The notes below the pieces were generated by a model. That model was not told the origin of the DNA. It ran no database searches and saw only the letters and a list, made by a program, of their open reading frames with translations. From positions 558,001 through 622,000 of the forward strand of contig NZ_CP071246.1 of NCBI RefSeq assembly GCF_021496665.1: a DNA stretch of 64,000 nucleotides. The letters run 5' to 3'. A program made the position numbers and the translations under genes. Positions within the stretch are counted from its first letter, which is position 1, and the number at the start of each line of letters is the position of its first letter. This stretch comes from Corynebacterium sp. CNCTC7651 (lineage in GTDB: Bacteria > Actinomycetota > Actinomycetes > Mycobacteriales > Mycobacteriaceae). Positions 29,062 through 37,825 of the stretch are shown one piece after another.

Positions 29062-29522
29062 TTGTCCTGGTGGGGGACCGCCGCTTCGAGGGACCGGGAG
29101 ATGACACGCACAAGCTTGTCTCCGAACTGCTCACCGAAATGGGGTTCCAGGTGGACGCTGTGGTGCGCGCGAAGTCCAAGAAGTCTGAGATCCGCAAGGT
29201 CATCGAAACCGGTGTGGTAGGCGGTGTGGACCTGGTCCTCACCATCGGCGGCACCGGCGTGGGTGCGCGCGACAAGACCCCTGAGGCCACCCGCGCGGTG
29301 ATTGACAAGATGGTGCCCGGCGTTGGCCAAGCCATTCGATCCTCCGGCCAGGCGTGCGGCGCGGTAGATGCTTGCACGTCCCGCGGCATCTGCGGTGTTT
29401 CCGGTTCCACCGTGGTGGTGAACTTGGCCCCCAGCCGCCAGGCAATCCGCGACGGCGTGGCTACGATCGGCCCGCTGGTGCACCACCTCATTGCAGAGCT
29501 CAACGAGCACAGCGCCTACTAG
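28959..29522 (+). CDS. MogA/MoaB family molybdopterin-binding protein
   Basis: A 187-residue MoaB/Mog-fold protein: VDLVLTIGGTGVGARDKTPE is the MPT-binding signature, with GDRRFEGPGDDT upstream and SGSTVVVNLAPSRQ near the end. It adenylylates or binds molybdopterin in Moco synthesis. In actinobacteria this gene often follows the HtrA gene of the MprAB locus, as here. A glp/moeA-type gene lies 3 kb downstream. Confidence 0.9.
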   Translation: MATSQDSLDFLEPDEDFLRAAELENNAPGTPCALIVLVGDRRFEGPGDDTHKLVSELLTEMGFQVDAVVRAKSKKSEIRKVIETGVVGGVDLVLTIGGTGVGARDKTPEATRAVIDKMVPGVGQAIRSSGQACGAVDACTSRGICGVSGSTVVVNLAPSRQAIRDGVATIGPLVHHLIAELNEHSAY

Positions 29523-29536
29523 GACCCCGAGAACAT

Positions 29537-29758
29537 ATGGCGAGTGAACCCCGGGGGAGTGAACCCCGTCAGCGCCGCCGCGCGCGGCGTAAGGCAGACG
29601 TTGAATATGACCGCACGGCGGACCGCCCCGGCGCAAGCGCCTTCGGTGCGGAGCACGAGGGTGACGCAGAACGCGTCGTGCAGCTGGATGAGTTCGCCTC
29701 CGAAGAGCTGAGCGGCAAGGACTTCTACGAGAACGAGCGCCCGCCGCACCACGGCTAG
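29537..29758 (+). CDS. Small hypothetical protein, charged
   Basis: A 73-residue protein rich in Arg, Glu and Asp, starting MASEPRGSEPRQRRRARRKA and ending FYENERPPHHG. No domain is recognised and it is probably partly disordered. ATG 29537 is 14 bp after the mogA stop and codon use is like its neighbours. The stop overlaps the end of the convergent SAF gene by 4 bp. Moderately likely to be real. Confidence 0.6.
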   Translation: MASEPRGSEPRQRRRARRKADVEYDRTADRPGASAFGAEHEGDAERVVQLDEFASEELSGKDFYENERPPHHG

Positions 29759-30363
29759 GAGCTGGCGAGCACCACCGTCAGCGGGTCGCTGAGCGATGCC
29801 GCCGCTACTTCTGCCGCCTGGGAGCGTCGCAGTAGCACCAAGACGGTACCTTCTTCACCGACGGTGACAATGCGCCCGCCGGTAGCGATCACGCGGGGGC
29901 CTTGGCCGATCACATCCACCCGCGCGCCGTGGTGCAACATCGGGATAATGTCCGGCTCCGCCAGCGGGAGGGGCACCATGGTGAAGTCCTCGCCCGGCGG
30001 CTCATCCGCCACCAACGCGCTGACCAAGTCGGGGCCCACCAGCCGCGTTTTTGTCACCACCTCGCCGGGTGCTGCACCCGCGGCGAGGATGGCCCCCACT
30101 GCCTCATCAGGGTCTGCCAGCGCGCCTTCAGGCACGACCTCGGCAGGTAGGCGTATCCGTGCCAGATCATCCGCGATCAACACCGCGCCCGCGGGAACGT
30201 GCCTGGCAAAGGTGGTGACTGTGGGGTCGGTCGATTGAACGTCGAAAAGCAAACTGCACACGGCGGCCAGCACCAAGCCAGCGGCGAGCGCCCGGCGGAT
30301 CGCGGTGCTGCGGTGATGCCCTGGGAGCGCGAGTGTGTGCAAGCGGTCAGTGAATGTCTCCAT
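29755..30363 (-). CDS. SAF-domain protein, CpaB/RcpC-like
   Basis: A 202-residue protein with one N-terminal transmembrane helix (ALAAGLVLAAVCSLLFDV). A SAF domain (TFARHVPAGAVLIADDLARI, AAGAAPGEVVTKTRLVG) and an RcpC-type region follow (LHHGARVDVIGQGPRVI). Such proteins support Flp/Tad pilus assembly, but no pilus genes are seen in this window. METFTDRL at 30363 is preferred to the longer frame from 30399 and still overlaps the upstream gene by 17 bp. Confidence 0.75.
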   Translation of the reverse strand: METFTDRLHTLALPGHHRSTAIRRALAAGLVLAAVCSLLFDVQSTDPTVTTFARHVPAGAVLIADDLARIRLPAEVVPEGALADPDEAVGAILAAGAAPGEVVTKTRLVGPDLVSALVADEPPGEDFTMVPLPLAEPDIIPMLHHGARVDVIGQGPRVIATGGRIVTVGEEGTVLVLLRRSQAAEVAAASLSDPLTVVLASS

Positions 30364-31000
30364 TCGTATTAGACGTGTGCCGGGCGTCCCCGGTTCCATC
30401 GGGCGCGAATTCGCGGAAGCCGGAGGGGGTGATCACGGCGTTGACGGGCATGTCGTGGGGGCTGTGGGGGACGGCGGCGGTGAGCTCTCCGTCGTAGATC
30501 AGCGCAGCGACGGGGACGTGCAGCCCAGCCAGTGCTCTGTCGTAGTACCCCGCGCCTTTGCCCAGGCGCATGCCGCTAGCGTCCACGGCAAGCGCCGGCG
30601 CGATGACAAGCGCGCAGGAGCGCAGGACATTCGAATTGAACCGCGGCCCTGCCGGTTCCGCGATGCCCAGCGCTCCGGGGCGAGTGCCTGCGTCTGCGCG
30701 CGCCCATGCGAGCACGCCGTCCGGCAGAGAGATCGGGAGCCATACGGGGTGGCCGGCAGCGGCAAGGCGGGAGGCGAGGTCGGCGGGCCCGGGCTCAGAC
30801 GGCAGCGGCGCGTAGGCCGTGATGGGGCGGCCCGCCGCGCCCAAATGCTCGATGTAGGCAAGGATGTTCTCCACGCACGCGTGGTCGAGCGCTGCCTTGC
30901 GGTCCGGGTCGCGGCGCAGTTGGGCTCGGTGCTCCTGCGCGGTCTTGCGGAGGCGCTGTTTTTGCGCGGCAACGTCGCTCTTCAGCTCCTGCATCAGCAT
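30347..31000 (-). CDS. 5-formyltetrahydrofolate cyclo-ligase
   Basis: A 217-residue protein (215 if the second Met at 30994 is used). Signatures are QELKSDVAAQKQRLRKTAQ at the N-terminus and the ATP/folate motif GMRLGKGAGYYDRAL. It converts 5-formyl-THF to 5,10-methenyl-THF, recycling folate. It is divergent from galU with 58 bp between starts, and the SAF gene follows with overlap. Confidence 0.92.
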   Translation of the reverse strand: MLMQELKSDVAAQKQRLRKTAQEHRAQLRRDPDRKAALDHACVENILAYIEHLGAAGRPITAYAPLPSEPGPADLASRLAAAGHPVWLPISLPDGVLAWARADAGTRPGALGIAEPAGPRFNSNVLRSCALVIAPALAVDASGMRLGKGAGYYDRALAGLHVPVAALIYDGELTAAVPHSPHDMPVNAVITPSGFREFAPDGTGDARHTSNTNGDIH

Positions 31001-31058
31001 CCTTTCCTCGCCGGGTCGGACACAATTTCGCCCGTTGCGGCGGGTAAGCTTCCTCTTT

Positions 31059-32030
31059 ATGCAGAAGTCTATCGGTCAGGTTCAGGATCCTTCCCGCGCG
31101 GCGGTGCGCACGGTGGTTGTGCCGGCGGCGGGGATGGGCACGAGGTTCCTCCCGGCCACCAAAACGGTGCCGAAGGAACTCCTGCCGGTAGTCGACACCC
31201 CAGGTATTGAACTCATCGCCGAAGAAGCCGCGGCACTCGGCGCCGAGCGTCTGGCCATTGTGGTTGCCCCGGACAAGCAGGAGATCATGCGCCACTTCGG
31301 CGAATTCTCCACCCTGCGCAACCGCCTGCTGGAGCGGGGCAAGGACGAGCAGGCGGAGAAGGTTTCCCGCGCCAACGGGCTGATCCACGCTGTTGCAGTG
31401 ACGCAGGATGAGCCTTTGGGGCTTGGTCACGCTGTGGGGTGCGCTGAGACCGCGCTGGATGCGGAAGAAGACGTGGTGGCAGTTATGCTGCCGGATGACC
31501 TGGTGCTGCCCACCGGCGTGATGGAGAAGATGGTCGCCGCGCGCGAAGCGTTCGGTGGGTCTGTGTTGTGCGCGTTCAATGTGACGCCGGATGAGGTGTT
31601 CAACTACGGCGTGTTCGATGTGGAACCCGCTGACAGCACCGTTGACGGCGTTGAAGTGCTCAAGGTGCGCGGCATGGTGGAAAAGCCTGCGAAGGAGGAA
31701 GCCCCGTCGACGCTGGTGGCTACTGGGCGCTACTTGTTGGATCGTGCGGTGTTTGACGCGCTTCGTCGGATTACCCCGGGTAAAGGCGGCGAGTTGCAGC
31801 TCACGGATGCGATTGAACTCATGATCCAGGAAGGCCACCCGGTGCATGTGGTGGTGCACGACGGGAAGCGCCACGACCTGGGTAACCCGGGCGGCTACAT
31901 CCCGGCGAATGTGGACTTCGGCCTGCGGGACCCGAAGTACGGCCCGGCGCTCTACACCGCGATCACCCAGATCATCGCCGACTTTGAAGCGGAACACCCT
32001 GAGGTGGTGCGCCGCGCTGAGCAGGCTTAG
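31059..32030 (+). CDS. galU: UTP-glucose-1-phosphate uridylyltransferase
   Basis: A 323-residue nucleotidyltransferase: VVPAAGMGTRFLPATKTVPK (UTP loop), VMLPDDLVL and KGGELQLTDAIELM are GalU signatures. It makes UDP-glucose for cell-wall polysaccharides, trehalose and glycogen. ATG 31059 follows GTAAGCTTCCTCTTT and lacks a clear Shine-Dalgarno, so the mRNA may be leaderless. The glp gene starts 20 bp downstream. Confidence 0.96.
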   Translation: MQKSIGQVQDPSRAAVRTVVVPAAGMGTRFLPATKTVPKELLPVVDTPGIELIAEEAAALGAERLAIVVAPDKQEIMRHFGEFSTLRNRLLERGKDEQAEKVSRANGLIHAVAVTQDEPLGLGHAVGCAETALDAEEDVVAVMLPDDLVLPTGVMEKMVAAREAFGGSVLCAFNVTPDEVFNYGVFDVEPADSTVDGVEVLKVRGMVEKPAKEEAPSTLVATGRYLLDRAVFDALRRITPGKGGELQLTDAIELMIQEGHPVHVVVHDGKRHDLGNPGGYIPANVDFGLRDPKYGPALYTAITQIIADFEAEHPEVVRRAEQA

Positions 32031-32050
32031 GTAAAGCGAGGGCAAACCCT

Positions 32051-33307
32051 ATGCGCAGTGTTGAAGACCAGCTGGCAATGGTGGTCGACGCAGCGGTGAA
32101 ACCGGAACCGGTGCGTGTGAGCATCGCGGATGCGCTCGGGTTAATGTGCGCCGAAGAGGTCAGCGCCACGAAACCACTGCCGGGGTTTAGCCAAGCAGCC
32201 GTGGACGGCTACGCGGTCCGCGCGGTGGACGTGGGCGGCGCAGTTGGTCTGGGTGCCGCCAGTGACCAGCCCCGCGAGGCCGCCCTCCCCGTAGTGGGTG
32301 AGGTTGCTGCGGGATCCCAAAAACCGCTGCGCTTGCAGCCGCGCCAGGCGGTGCGGGTGGCCACCGGCGCCCCGCTGCCCACGCTTGCAGATGCCGTTCT
32401 GCCGCTGGAGTGGACCGACCGTGGCACGAAGCGCGTATCCCCGGAGCGCCCCGTCGGTAGCGGGGACTTCGTGCGCCGCCCTGGCGACGACATTCAGCCC
32501 GGCGACGTCGCAGTGCGCCAAGGTGCAGTGCTGGGGCCAGCGCAGATCGGCCTTGTCGCTGCCGCGGGGCGCGACAAAGTGCTGGTGTATCCGCGCCCGC
32601 GGGTGACGGTGATGAGCTACGGCCTGGAACTTGTGGACGTGGACCGCGATCCTGGTCTGGGCCAGGTGTTTGACGTCGCCTCCTACGTGGTGGCGGCTGC
32701 CGCGGAAGAAGCTGGGGCGGATGTGCACCGCGCCGGCATTATCAACGCAGAGCCGCGCCAGCTGCGCGAGGTGATTGCGGGCCACGTGGCACGCAGCGAG
32801 CTGGTGATTATCTGTGGTGCGGTCGGCGGCTCCGGCGCAGGCGCGGTGCAGGACATTGTGCGCGAGCTGGGGGAGGTTGACACCACTCGCGTGGCCATGC
32901 ACCCGGGTTCCGTGCAGGGCTTCGGGCTCCTGGGGGAGGAGCGCATTCCCACCTTCTTGCTGCCGTCCAACCCGGTCAGCGCACTGATCATCGCGGAGAC
33001 GATCATCCGTCCGGTGATTCGTACCTCCCTAGGCAAGACATCCACGGCGCGCCGCCCGGTCCGCGCGCGTTCCCTGCGCGCCATCGAGTCCGTCGGTGGC
33101 CGCCGCGGCTACATCCGCGCCCGCCTGATGCGCGATGCCGATACGGGCGATTACCTGGTGGAGAGCCTGGGCAAGCCGAGCGGGGGTGCCGCGCACCTGC
33201 TGGCCGGTTTCGCCGAGGCCAACGCCATGATCTGCCTCCCGGAGGGCGTGACTTATGTCCGCCCGGGCGACATCGTCGACGTCGAGTTCCTCCAGCAGCG
33301 GTCCTAG
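32051..33307 (+). CDS. glp: Gephyrin-like molybdotransferase Glp
   Basis: A 418-residue MoeA-fold protein: SQAAVDGYAVRAVD, VATGAPLPTLADAVLP, RPGDDIQPGD and VGGSGAGAVQD are MoeA motifs. In corynebacteria this member of the family works in cell division: Glp binds SepF and the membrane receptor GlpR rather than, or in addition to, making Moco. The galU-glp-acetyltransferase-glpR order here matches that locus. RGMVE-type catalytic residues were not checked one by one. Confidence 0.9.
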   Translation: MRSVEDQLAMVVDAAVKPEPVRVSIADALGLMCAEEVSATKPLPGFSQAAVDGYAVRAVDVGGAVGLGAASDQPREAALPVVGEVAAGSQKPLRLQPRQAVRVATGAPLPTLADAVLPLEWTDRGTKRVSPERPVGSGDFVRRPGDDIQPGDVAVRQGAVLGPAQIGLVAAAGRDKVLVYPRPRVTVMSYGLELVDVDRDPGLGQVFDVASYVVAAAAEEAGADVHRAGIINAEPRQLREVIAGHVARSELVIICGAVGGSGAGAVQDIVRELGEVDTTRVAMHPGSVQGFGLLGEERIPTFLLPSNPVSALIIAETIIRPVIRTSLGKTSTARRPVRARSLRAIESVGGRRGYIRARLMRDADTGDYLVESLGKPSGGAAHLLAGFAEANAMICLPEGVTYVRPGDIVDVEFLQQRS

Positions 33308-33966
33308 TGTTCGACCGCATGCTGGCGCCCTTCCGCGCCCCCACTCCAGGCTGGCCCGAGCGCACTCCGGGGCTCACGCTTAACGACGGCTCCTCCCTCG
33401 CCCTCAGGCCCTTGACCTCACGCGACGGCGAAGCGTGGATGCACATGCGAACCCACGACGAAGACTGGCTGAAACCCGTCGAGCCCACCACCCACGGGAC
33501 GTGGCGGGAGGCCCACTCCGCCGCCGCCTGGCGCAACACCTACCTGAACCTGAGGCGCCTGGCGGGCGATGGCGTGGTGGTCCCATTTGTCATTGAGGTG
33601 GACGGCCAGTTCGCCGGCCAAGTCACTCTGGGCAACATCCAGCACGGGGCGGTAAGCGAGTGCTGGATTGGCTACTGGGTCTTTTCCCCCTACATGGGCC
33701 GCGGGGTGGCTACGGCCGCGTGCGCGTTGGGCACGGACCACGCGTTCGGCCGCGTGGGCATGCACCGCGTGACGGCGACCTACCTGCCGTACAACCCGGC
33801 GTCTGGCCGAGTGCTCAAAGCGTGCGGCTACCGTGAGGAGGGGTTCATGCGCCGCAACCTGCACATCGACGGCCAGTGGCGCGACCACCACTTCGTCGCT
33901 TTGAACGTGGAGGACTACCCAACAACAGCAGTGCGCCGGCTGCGGGATGCCGGGCGCATCCGTTAG
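33307..33966 (+). CDS. GNAT family N-acetyltransferase, RimJ/RimL-like
   Basis: A 219-residue acetyltransferase: GLTLNDGSSLALRPLTSRD at the start, WIGYWVFSPYMGRGVATAAC (acetyl-CoA loop) and HRVTATYLPYNPASGRVLKA. RimJ-type enzymes acetylate protein N-termini; the target is unknown. GTG 33307 shares one base with the glp stop, implying coupled translation. Confidence 0.88.
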   Translation: MFDRMLAPFRAPTPGWPERTPGLTLNDGSSLALRPLTSRDGEAWMHMRTHDEDWLKPVEPTTHGTWREAHSAAAWRNTYLNLRRLAGDGVVVPFVIEVDGQFAGQVTLGNIQHGAVSECWIGYWVFSPYMGRGVATAACALGTDHAFGRVGMHRVTATYLPYNPASGRVLKACGYREEGFMRRNLHIDGQWRDHHFVALNVEDYPTTAVRRLRDAGRIR

Positions 33967-34004
33967 CCCGAATTGGGTGGCGGTTCTTCGGCGCGCCGGG
34001 GGAG

Positions 34005-34025
34005 TATCGGCGGGTTCCGCCGATA
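34005..34025. repeat. Perfect 9-bp inverted repeat between the acetyltransferase and glpR
   Basis: TATCGGCGG (34005-34013) and CCGCCGATA (34017-34025) are separated by GTT. There is no T-tract, so it is either a weak terminator, an mRNA structure or an operator for glpR, which starts 51 bp downstream. Confidence 0.4.
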
Positions 34026-34076
34026 GCTTGGGAGGGAAGCAATCGTGGGTGACGTGAACGAAAGGTGGCACGCCGC

Positions 34077-35195
34077 ATGGGCAGCCCGAGCCTGATCATT
34101 GTGCTGATCATTGTCGTGTGGGTGATCGTCTTGGCGCCACTGGCGCTGGGAAACAACAAGCCGATTCGCCGCTCCGGCGAGGGCTACGAGGAAACTCGCG
34201 TGCTGCTGGAAGGCGGCACCGCGCCCGTCGCCACCCGCCGCCGCCCCAAGCTCACCGCCGCTGACGTGCACCGCCACGACACGTCCTCCGACGACTACGA
34301 GGTCGTAGAGGCCGTGGCCGATGAGGAGCAGGTGCTTATCGACGACACCAAGGGAGCACTGCGCCCCCTCTTTCCCAAGCGCGCAGGCAGCTCGCGCGTA
34401 GCCGTGATCGAGCCCATTGCTGAGGCTGAGGTTGCGGAGACCGAGCAGGTTGAGGAGACCGAGGCGGCGGATGCCGAGACCGAGGAGACCCCTGCTGGCG
34501 GCTCCACCGCGTACTCCGTGATCAAAGCGGCGGACCACGAGGACGACGAGGATGCAGAGGCTGGCTCCTCCATCTACGAGCTCGACGAGACCTACCTTGC
34601 GCCGTCCGATTTCGGTTACGCGGACGAGCAGGCAGCCGCGGGCAACGAGGACACCGAGGCCGATGCCGCGGACGACACCGTTAACGCTGAAGATATCGAG
34701 GCAGCCGATGGGGCCGATGCACCCGTTGAAGCCAACGAGGATGACATTGCCTACGCGGAGGCGCACAAGGGCCGCGGCGGCTGGGACCCGAAGCGGGACG
34801 AGCGCATTCGCGCGGACCGCCTGAAGCGCCGCCAGCGCACGTTGCTCGGCTTGATCATCGCCTGCGTCATCACCCTTGTCGCGGCCGTTGTTGCCGGCGG
34901 CTGGGTGTGGGTGCTGCCTGCGATCTCTGTCGCGCTCACAGTGTGGTTCATGGTTGCGCTGCGTCGCGTGGTCAAGCAGGAGCGGGCACTCCGCGCACGC
35001 CGGATGCGCCAGCTGCGCCGCGCACGCTTGGGGGTGGATACGGTGGAGCGCCCTGCGCCGGCCGCGGGGGAGCGTCGCCGCGCGGGATCCGTCATCCTGA
35101 ACTTGGACGATGAGAGCCCGGATTTCGACCACCTGCCGCGTTACCGCCAGCCGGAGCCGGAGCGCGGCCACTTCCGCGACGAGCGCGTGGCCTAA
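34077..35195 (+). CDS. glpR: Glp receptor membrane protein GlpR
   Basis: A 372-residue protein. An N-terminal helix (SLIIVLIIVVWVIVLAPLAL) precedes a long acidic, Glu/Asp/Ala-rich low-complexity segment (~100-245). A basic patch and two hydrophobic helices (LLGLIIACVITLVAAVVAGG and the next one) follow, with a C-terminal tail that starts with basic residues. This architecture and the position two genes after glp match the corynebacterial Glp receptor, which links Glp/SepF to the membrane at the septum. ATG 34077 is chosen because AAAGGTGG lies 8 nt upstream. Confidence 0.85.
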   Translation: MGSPSLIIVLIIVVWVIVLAPLALGNNKPIRRSGEGYEETRVLLEGGTAPVATRRRPKLTAADVHRHDTSSDDYEVVEAVADEEQVLIDDTKGALRPLFPKRAGSSRVAVIEPIAEAEVAETEQVEETEAADAETEETPAGGSTAYSVIKAADHEDDEDAEAGSSIYELDETYLAPSDFGYADEQAAAGNEDTEADAADDTVNAEDIEAADGADAPVEANEDDIAYAEAHKGRGGWDPKRDERIRADRLKRRQRTLLGLIIACVITLVAAVVAGGWVWVLPAISVALTVWFMVALRRVVKQERALRARRMRQLRRARLGVDTVERPAPAAGERRRAGSVILNLDDESPDFDHLPRYRQPEPERGHFRDERVA

Positions 35196-35273
35196 CCTGA
35201 ATTTCGGACTTGAACCCGCACACGCAGGCGATTTCGGTTCCCGAAACGTGGGGAGTAACCTTGCTCGCTGTGC

Positions 35274-35346
35274 GGGGCTATAGCTCAGTTGGTAGAGCGT
35301 CGCGTTCGCAATGCGAAGGTCAGGGGTTCGATTCCCCTTAGCTCCA
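35274..35346 (+). tRNA. tRNA-Ala (CGC anticodon)
   Basis: A complete 73-nt cloverleaf. The acceptor GGGGCTA pairs with TAGCTCC, the D arm is GCTC/GAGC, and the anticodon stem TCGCG/TGCGA carries loop TTCGCAA (anticodon CGC, codon GCG). The T arm AGGGG/CCCCT carries TTCGATT. The discriminator is A and CCA is not encoded. Confidence 0.96.
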
Positions 35347-35368
35347 CAAAGTCCCTCGTCCGCGCGCT

Positions 35369-35665
35369 TTAGGATTTAAGCATCCTGGTGATGGCCGCGG
35401 TCGCTTCGGCAATTTTCTCCTCGATGCCTTCGTCATTTTTCACTGCCTCGGTGACGCAATGCCTGAGGTGGTCTCGGAGCAGCGACACCGCGACCGTTTC
35501 CAGGGCTGAGTTGACCGCGCTGATCTGAGTGAGAATGTCGATGCAGTACTTTTCCTCCTCGATCATGCGCTGGAGGCCCCGTGTCTGCCCCTCGATGCGC
35601 TTGAGTCTGGCTATGTAGCGGTCTTTGTCGCTCATGTAGGCGCAGTGGGTGGGTTCAGATGACAT
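35369..35665 (-). CDS. csoR: Copper-sensing repressor, CsoR family
   Basis: A 98-residue helical protein with the CsoR/RcnR core RYIARLKRIEGQTRGLQRMI. Cu(I) ligands are a Cys in EEKYCIDIL and a His-x3-Cys in RDHLRHC. It should release DNA when Cu(I) binds. It starts 12 bp after the stop of the copper ATPase gene on the same strand, so both share the promoter near 37826, which carries a CsoR-like palindrome. An internal Met (MSDKDRY) at 35635 is a possible start. Confidence 0.92.
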   Translation of the reverse strand: MSSEPTHCAYMSDKDRYIARLKRIEGQTRGLQRMIEEEKYCIDILTQISAVNSALETVAVSLLRDHLRHCVTEAVKNDEGIEEKIAEATAAITRMLKS

Positions 35666-35677
35666 GGTGGGGTGCCT

Positions 35678-37813
35678 TTACTGTGCGGAATCGAGAAGTC
35701 GGGCAGTGCTGGCTTCTGAAGTGAGATCGAGGCGGCGCAGCAGCTGGGCGTTCAGGGCCACAATTACGGTAGAAGCCGACATGAGGATGGCCCCCACGCT
35801 CATCGGCATGATAAACCCAATGGGTGCGAGCACGCCGGCCGCGAGCGGCACGGCGGCCAAGTTGTAACCTGCCGCCCACCACAAGTTCTGCCGCATTTTC
35901 TTGTAAGCCTCGCGCGATAGATCGATGATTGAAAGCACCGAGCGCGGGTCGGATGATGCCAGGATGACGCCAGCGGATCCGATGGCCACATCGGTGCCCG
36001 CGCCGATCGCGATGCCAACATCGGCTTGCGCCAGGGACGGTGCGTCGTTCACGCCATCACCAACCATGGCTACCGTTCGTCCCTCGTGCTGCAGCTCTTT
36101 CACCTTCGCGGCCTTGTCCTCCGGGCGCACACCCGCGTAGACGCGGTCGATGCCTAGCTCTTCCGCGACGCTCTGGGCAACGGCTTCGGCATCGCCGGTG
36201 ATCATCACAACCTGCACATCCGCTGCGTGGAGCGCCTTGACCGCGTCGAAGGATTCGTCGCGGATCTTGTCGGCGAGGCGGAGGGCACCGATGACGCGGC
36301 CGCCCGCAAGCACGTGCAGGATAATTGCCCCCTCCTTGCGCCAGGTGTCGGCCACGTCGAGCTCGTCAGCACCGTGCTCGTCGAGAAGATAGGGGCCGCC
36401 TACCTCGATGACGGTGCCGTCTACCGTGGCCTTAACGCCGACCGCCGGGGAGGAAGAGAAGTCGCTGGCGCGGGGAATCTCAAGCTGCTGTTCCTCCGCG
36501 GCGCCGACGATTGCGCGAGCTAGGGGGTGCTCACTGTCCGACTCTGCCGCGGCGGCGAGCGCCAGCAGCTCGTTTTTGCTGTAACCCTCGACGGCCTCCA
36601 CACCTGTGACAGTTGGTTCACCCTGAGTAAGAGTGCCGGTCTTGTCAAACAGCACCGCGTCGACGTTGCGCATCGATTCCAGCGCGAGGCGGTCCTTGAT
36701 TAGGACACCAGCGCGAGCAGCGGGCTCCGTGGCTATCGAAACCACGAGCGGAATGGCGAGGCCAAGCGCGTGCGGGCAGGCAATGACCAAGACGGTAATG
36801 GTGCGCTCCACCGCCGAGTCAGGCTGGCCGAGGAAGCTCCACACCACCGCCGTAATCACCGCGGCACCGATAGTGAACCAGAACAGCCAGCCTGCGGCGG
36901 TGTCGGCGACGCGCTGAGCGCGTGACGACGATGCCTGCGCATCCGCGACCAGCTGCTGAATTCCAGCGAGTGCGGTGTCTTTGCCAGTCGCGGTGACCTT
37001 CACCCGGAGGCCAGAATCGGTCGCGATCGTGCCAGCCACAACGTGCTCACCGGTCTCGCGGCGCACCGTTTTCGACTCGCCGGTGACCATGGACTCGTCC
37101 ATTGCGGCGCTGCCGTCGATAATCTCGCCATCGGCCGGCACCGACGAACCGGGACGCACGATGACCACGTCGCCAACTTCAAGTTCTGCCGGCGCGACCT
37201 TGATGACATCGTCGCCGTCGACCTTTTCCGCTTCGTCCGGAAGGAGCGCGGCGAGCGAGTCCAATGCCGAGGTGGTCTGCGCCAGCGAGCGCATCTCAAT
37301 CCAGTGCCCCAGCAGCATGATCACCACAAGCAGGGCGAGCTCCCACCAGAAGTTCAAGGTGTGCGGCAGCACCCCGAGGCTGGAGAGCCATGACGCAACA
37401 AACGCGACGGTGATGGCGAGCCCGATCAAAAGCATCATGCCGGGTTGACGCTGGCGGATCTCAGCCACCGCTCCTGTGAGGAATGGCCACCCGCCCCAGA
37501 AGTAAATAACCGTGCCCAACACCGGGGAAACCCACGGCACCCAGGAGATGTCAGGGAGGGAGTAGCCGATCAAGTCGGCGAACATCGCGTTGAAGCCGAC
37601 GACCGGAATGGACAGGGCGAGCATGATCCAGAAGAGGCGGCGGAACTGGGCAACGTGGTCCCCGTGCCCGCCGTGGTCCCCGTGCCCGCCGTGGTCCCCG
37701 TGCCCGCCGTGGTCCCCGTGCCCGCCGTGGTCCCCGTGCCCGCCGTGGTCCCCGTGCCCGCCGTGGTCGTGGTGGTGTTCGTGGTGGTGTTCGTGGGTGT
37801 CGTGGTGGCTCAT
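35678..37813 (-). CDS. Copper-exporting P1B-type ATPase, CopB-like
   Basis: A 711-residue heavy-metal ATPase. Residues 1-52 are His/Gly/Asp rich (six GGHGDH repeats) instead of a CxxC metal-binding domain. Membrane helices include the metal-site motif IACPHALGLAIPL (CPH, the CopB type). Other sites are the TGES actuator loop, the phosphorylation site FDKTGTLTQG, and MVGDGVNDAPSLAQADVGI. It should export Cu ions. The start at 37813 (MSHHDTHEHHH) is used; the frame extends upstream to 37936 but would cross the operator. Operon with csoR. Confidence 0.93.
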   Translation of the reverse strand: MSHHDTHEHHHEHHHDHGGHGDHGGHGDHGGHGDHGGHGDHGGHGDHGGHGDHVAQFRRLFWIMLALSIPVVGFNAMFADLIGYSLPDISWVPWVSPVLGTVIYFWGGWPFLTGAVAEIRQRQPGMMLLIGLAITVAFVASWLSSLGVLPHTLNFWWELALLVVIMLLGHWIEMRSLAQTTSALDSLAALLPDEAEKVDGDDVIKVAPAELEVGDVVIVRPGSSVPADGEIIDGSAAMDESMVTGESKTVRRETGEHVVAGTIATDSGLRVKVTATGKDTALAGIQQLVADAQASSSRAQRVADTAAGWLFWFTIGAAVITAVVWSFLGQPDSAVERTITVLVIACPHALGLAIPLVVSIATEPAARAGVLIKDRLALESMRNVDAVLFDKTGTLTQGEPTVTGVEAVEGYSKNELLALAAAAESDSEHPLARAIVGAAEEQQLEIPRASDFSSSPAVGVKATVDGTVIEVGGPYLLDEHGADELDVADTWRKEGAIILHVLAGGRVIGALRLADKIRDESFDAVKALHAADVQVVMITGDAEAVAQSVAEELGIDRVYAGVRPEDKAAKVKELQHEGRTVAMVGDGVNDAPSLAQADVGIAIGAGTDVAIGSAGVILASSDPRSVLSIIDLSREAYKKMRQNLWWAAGYNLAAVPLAAGVLAPIGFIMPMSVGAILMSASTVIVALNAQLLRRLDLTSEASTARLLDSAQ
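37655..37768 (-). repeat. 18-bp tandem repeat coding the His-rich N-terminus of the copper ATPase
   Basis: Six exact copies of an 18-bp unit (GTGGTCCCCGTGCCCGCC on the plus strand) run from 37655 to 37762, with a partial seventh to 37768. On the coding strand each encodes GGHGDH. Exact identity suggests recent expansion and likely copy-number variation between strains. Confidence 0.9.
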
Positions 37814-37825
37814 AGTGTCGACGAT

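Noticed and set aside
37655..37768. CRISPR array
   Set aside because: Units are 18 bp, contiguous and without spacers, and lie inside a coding frame.
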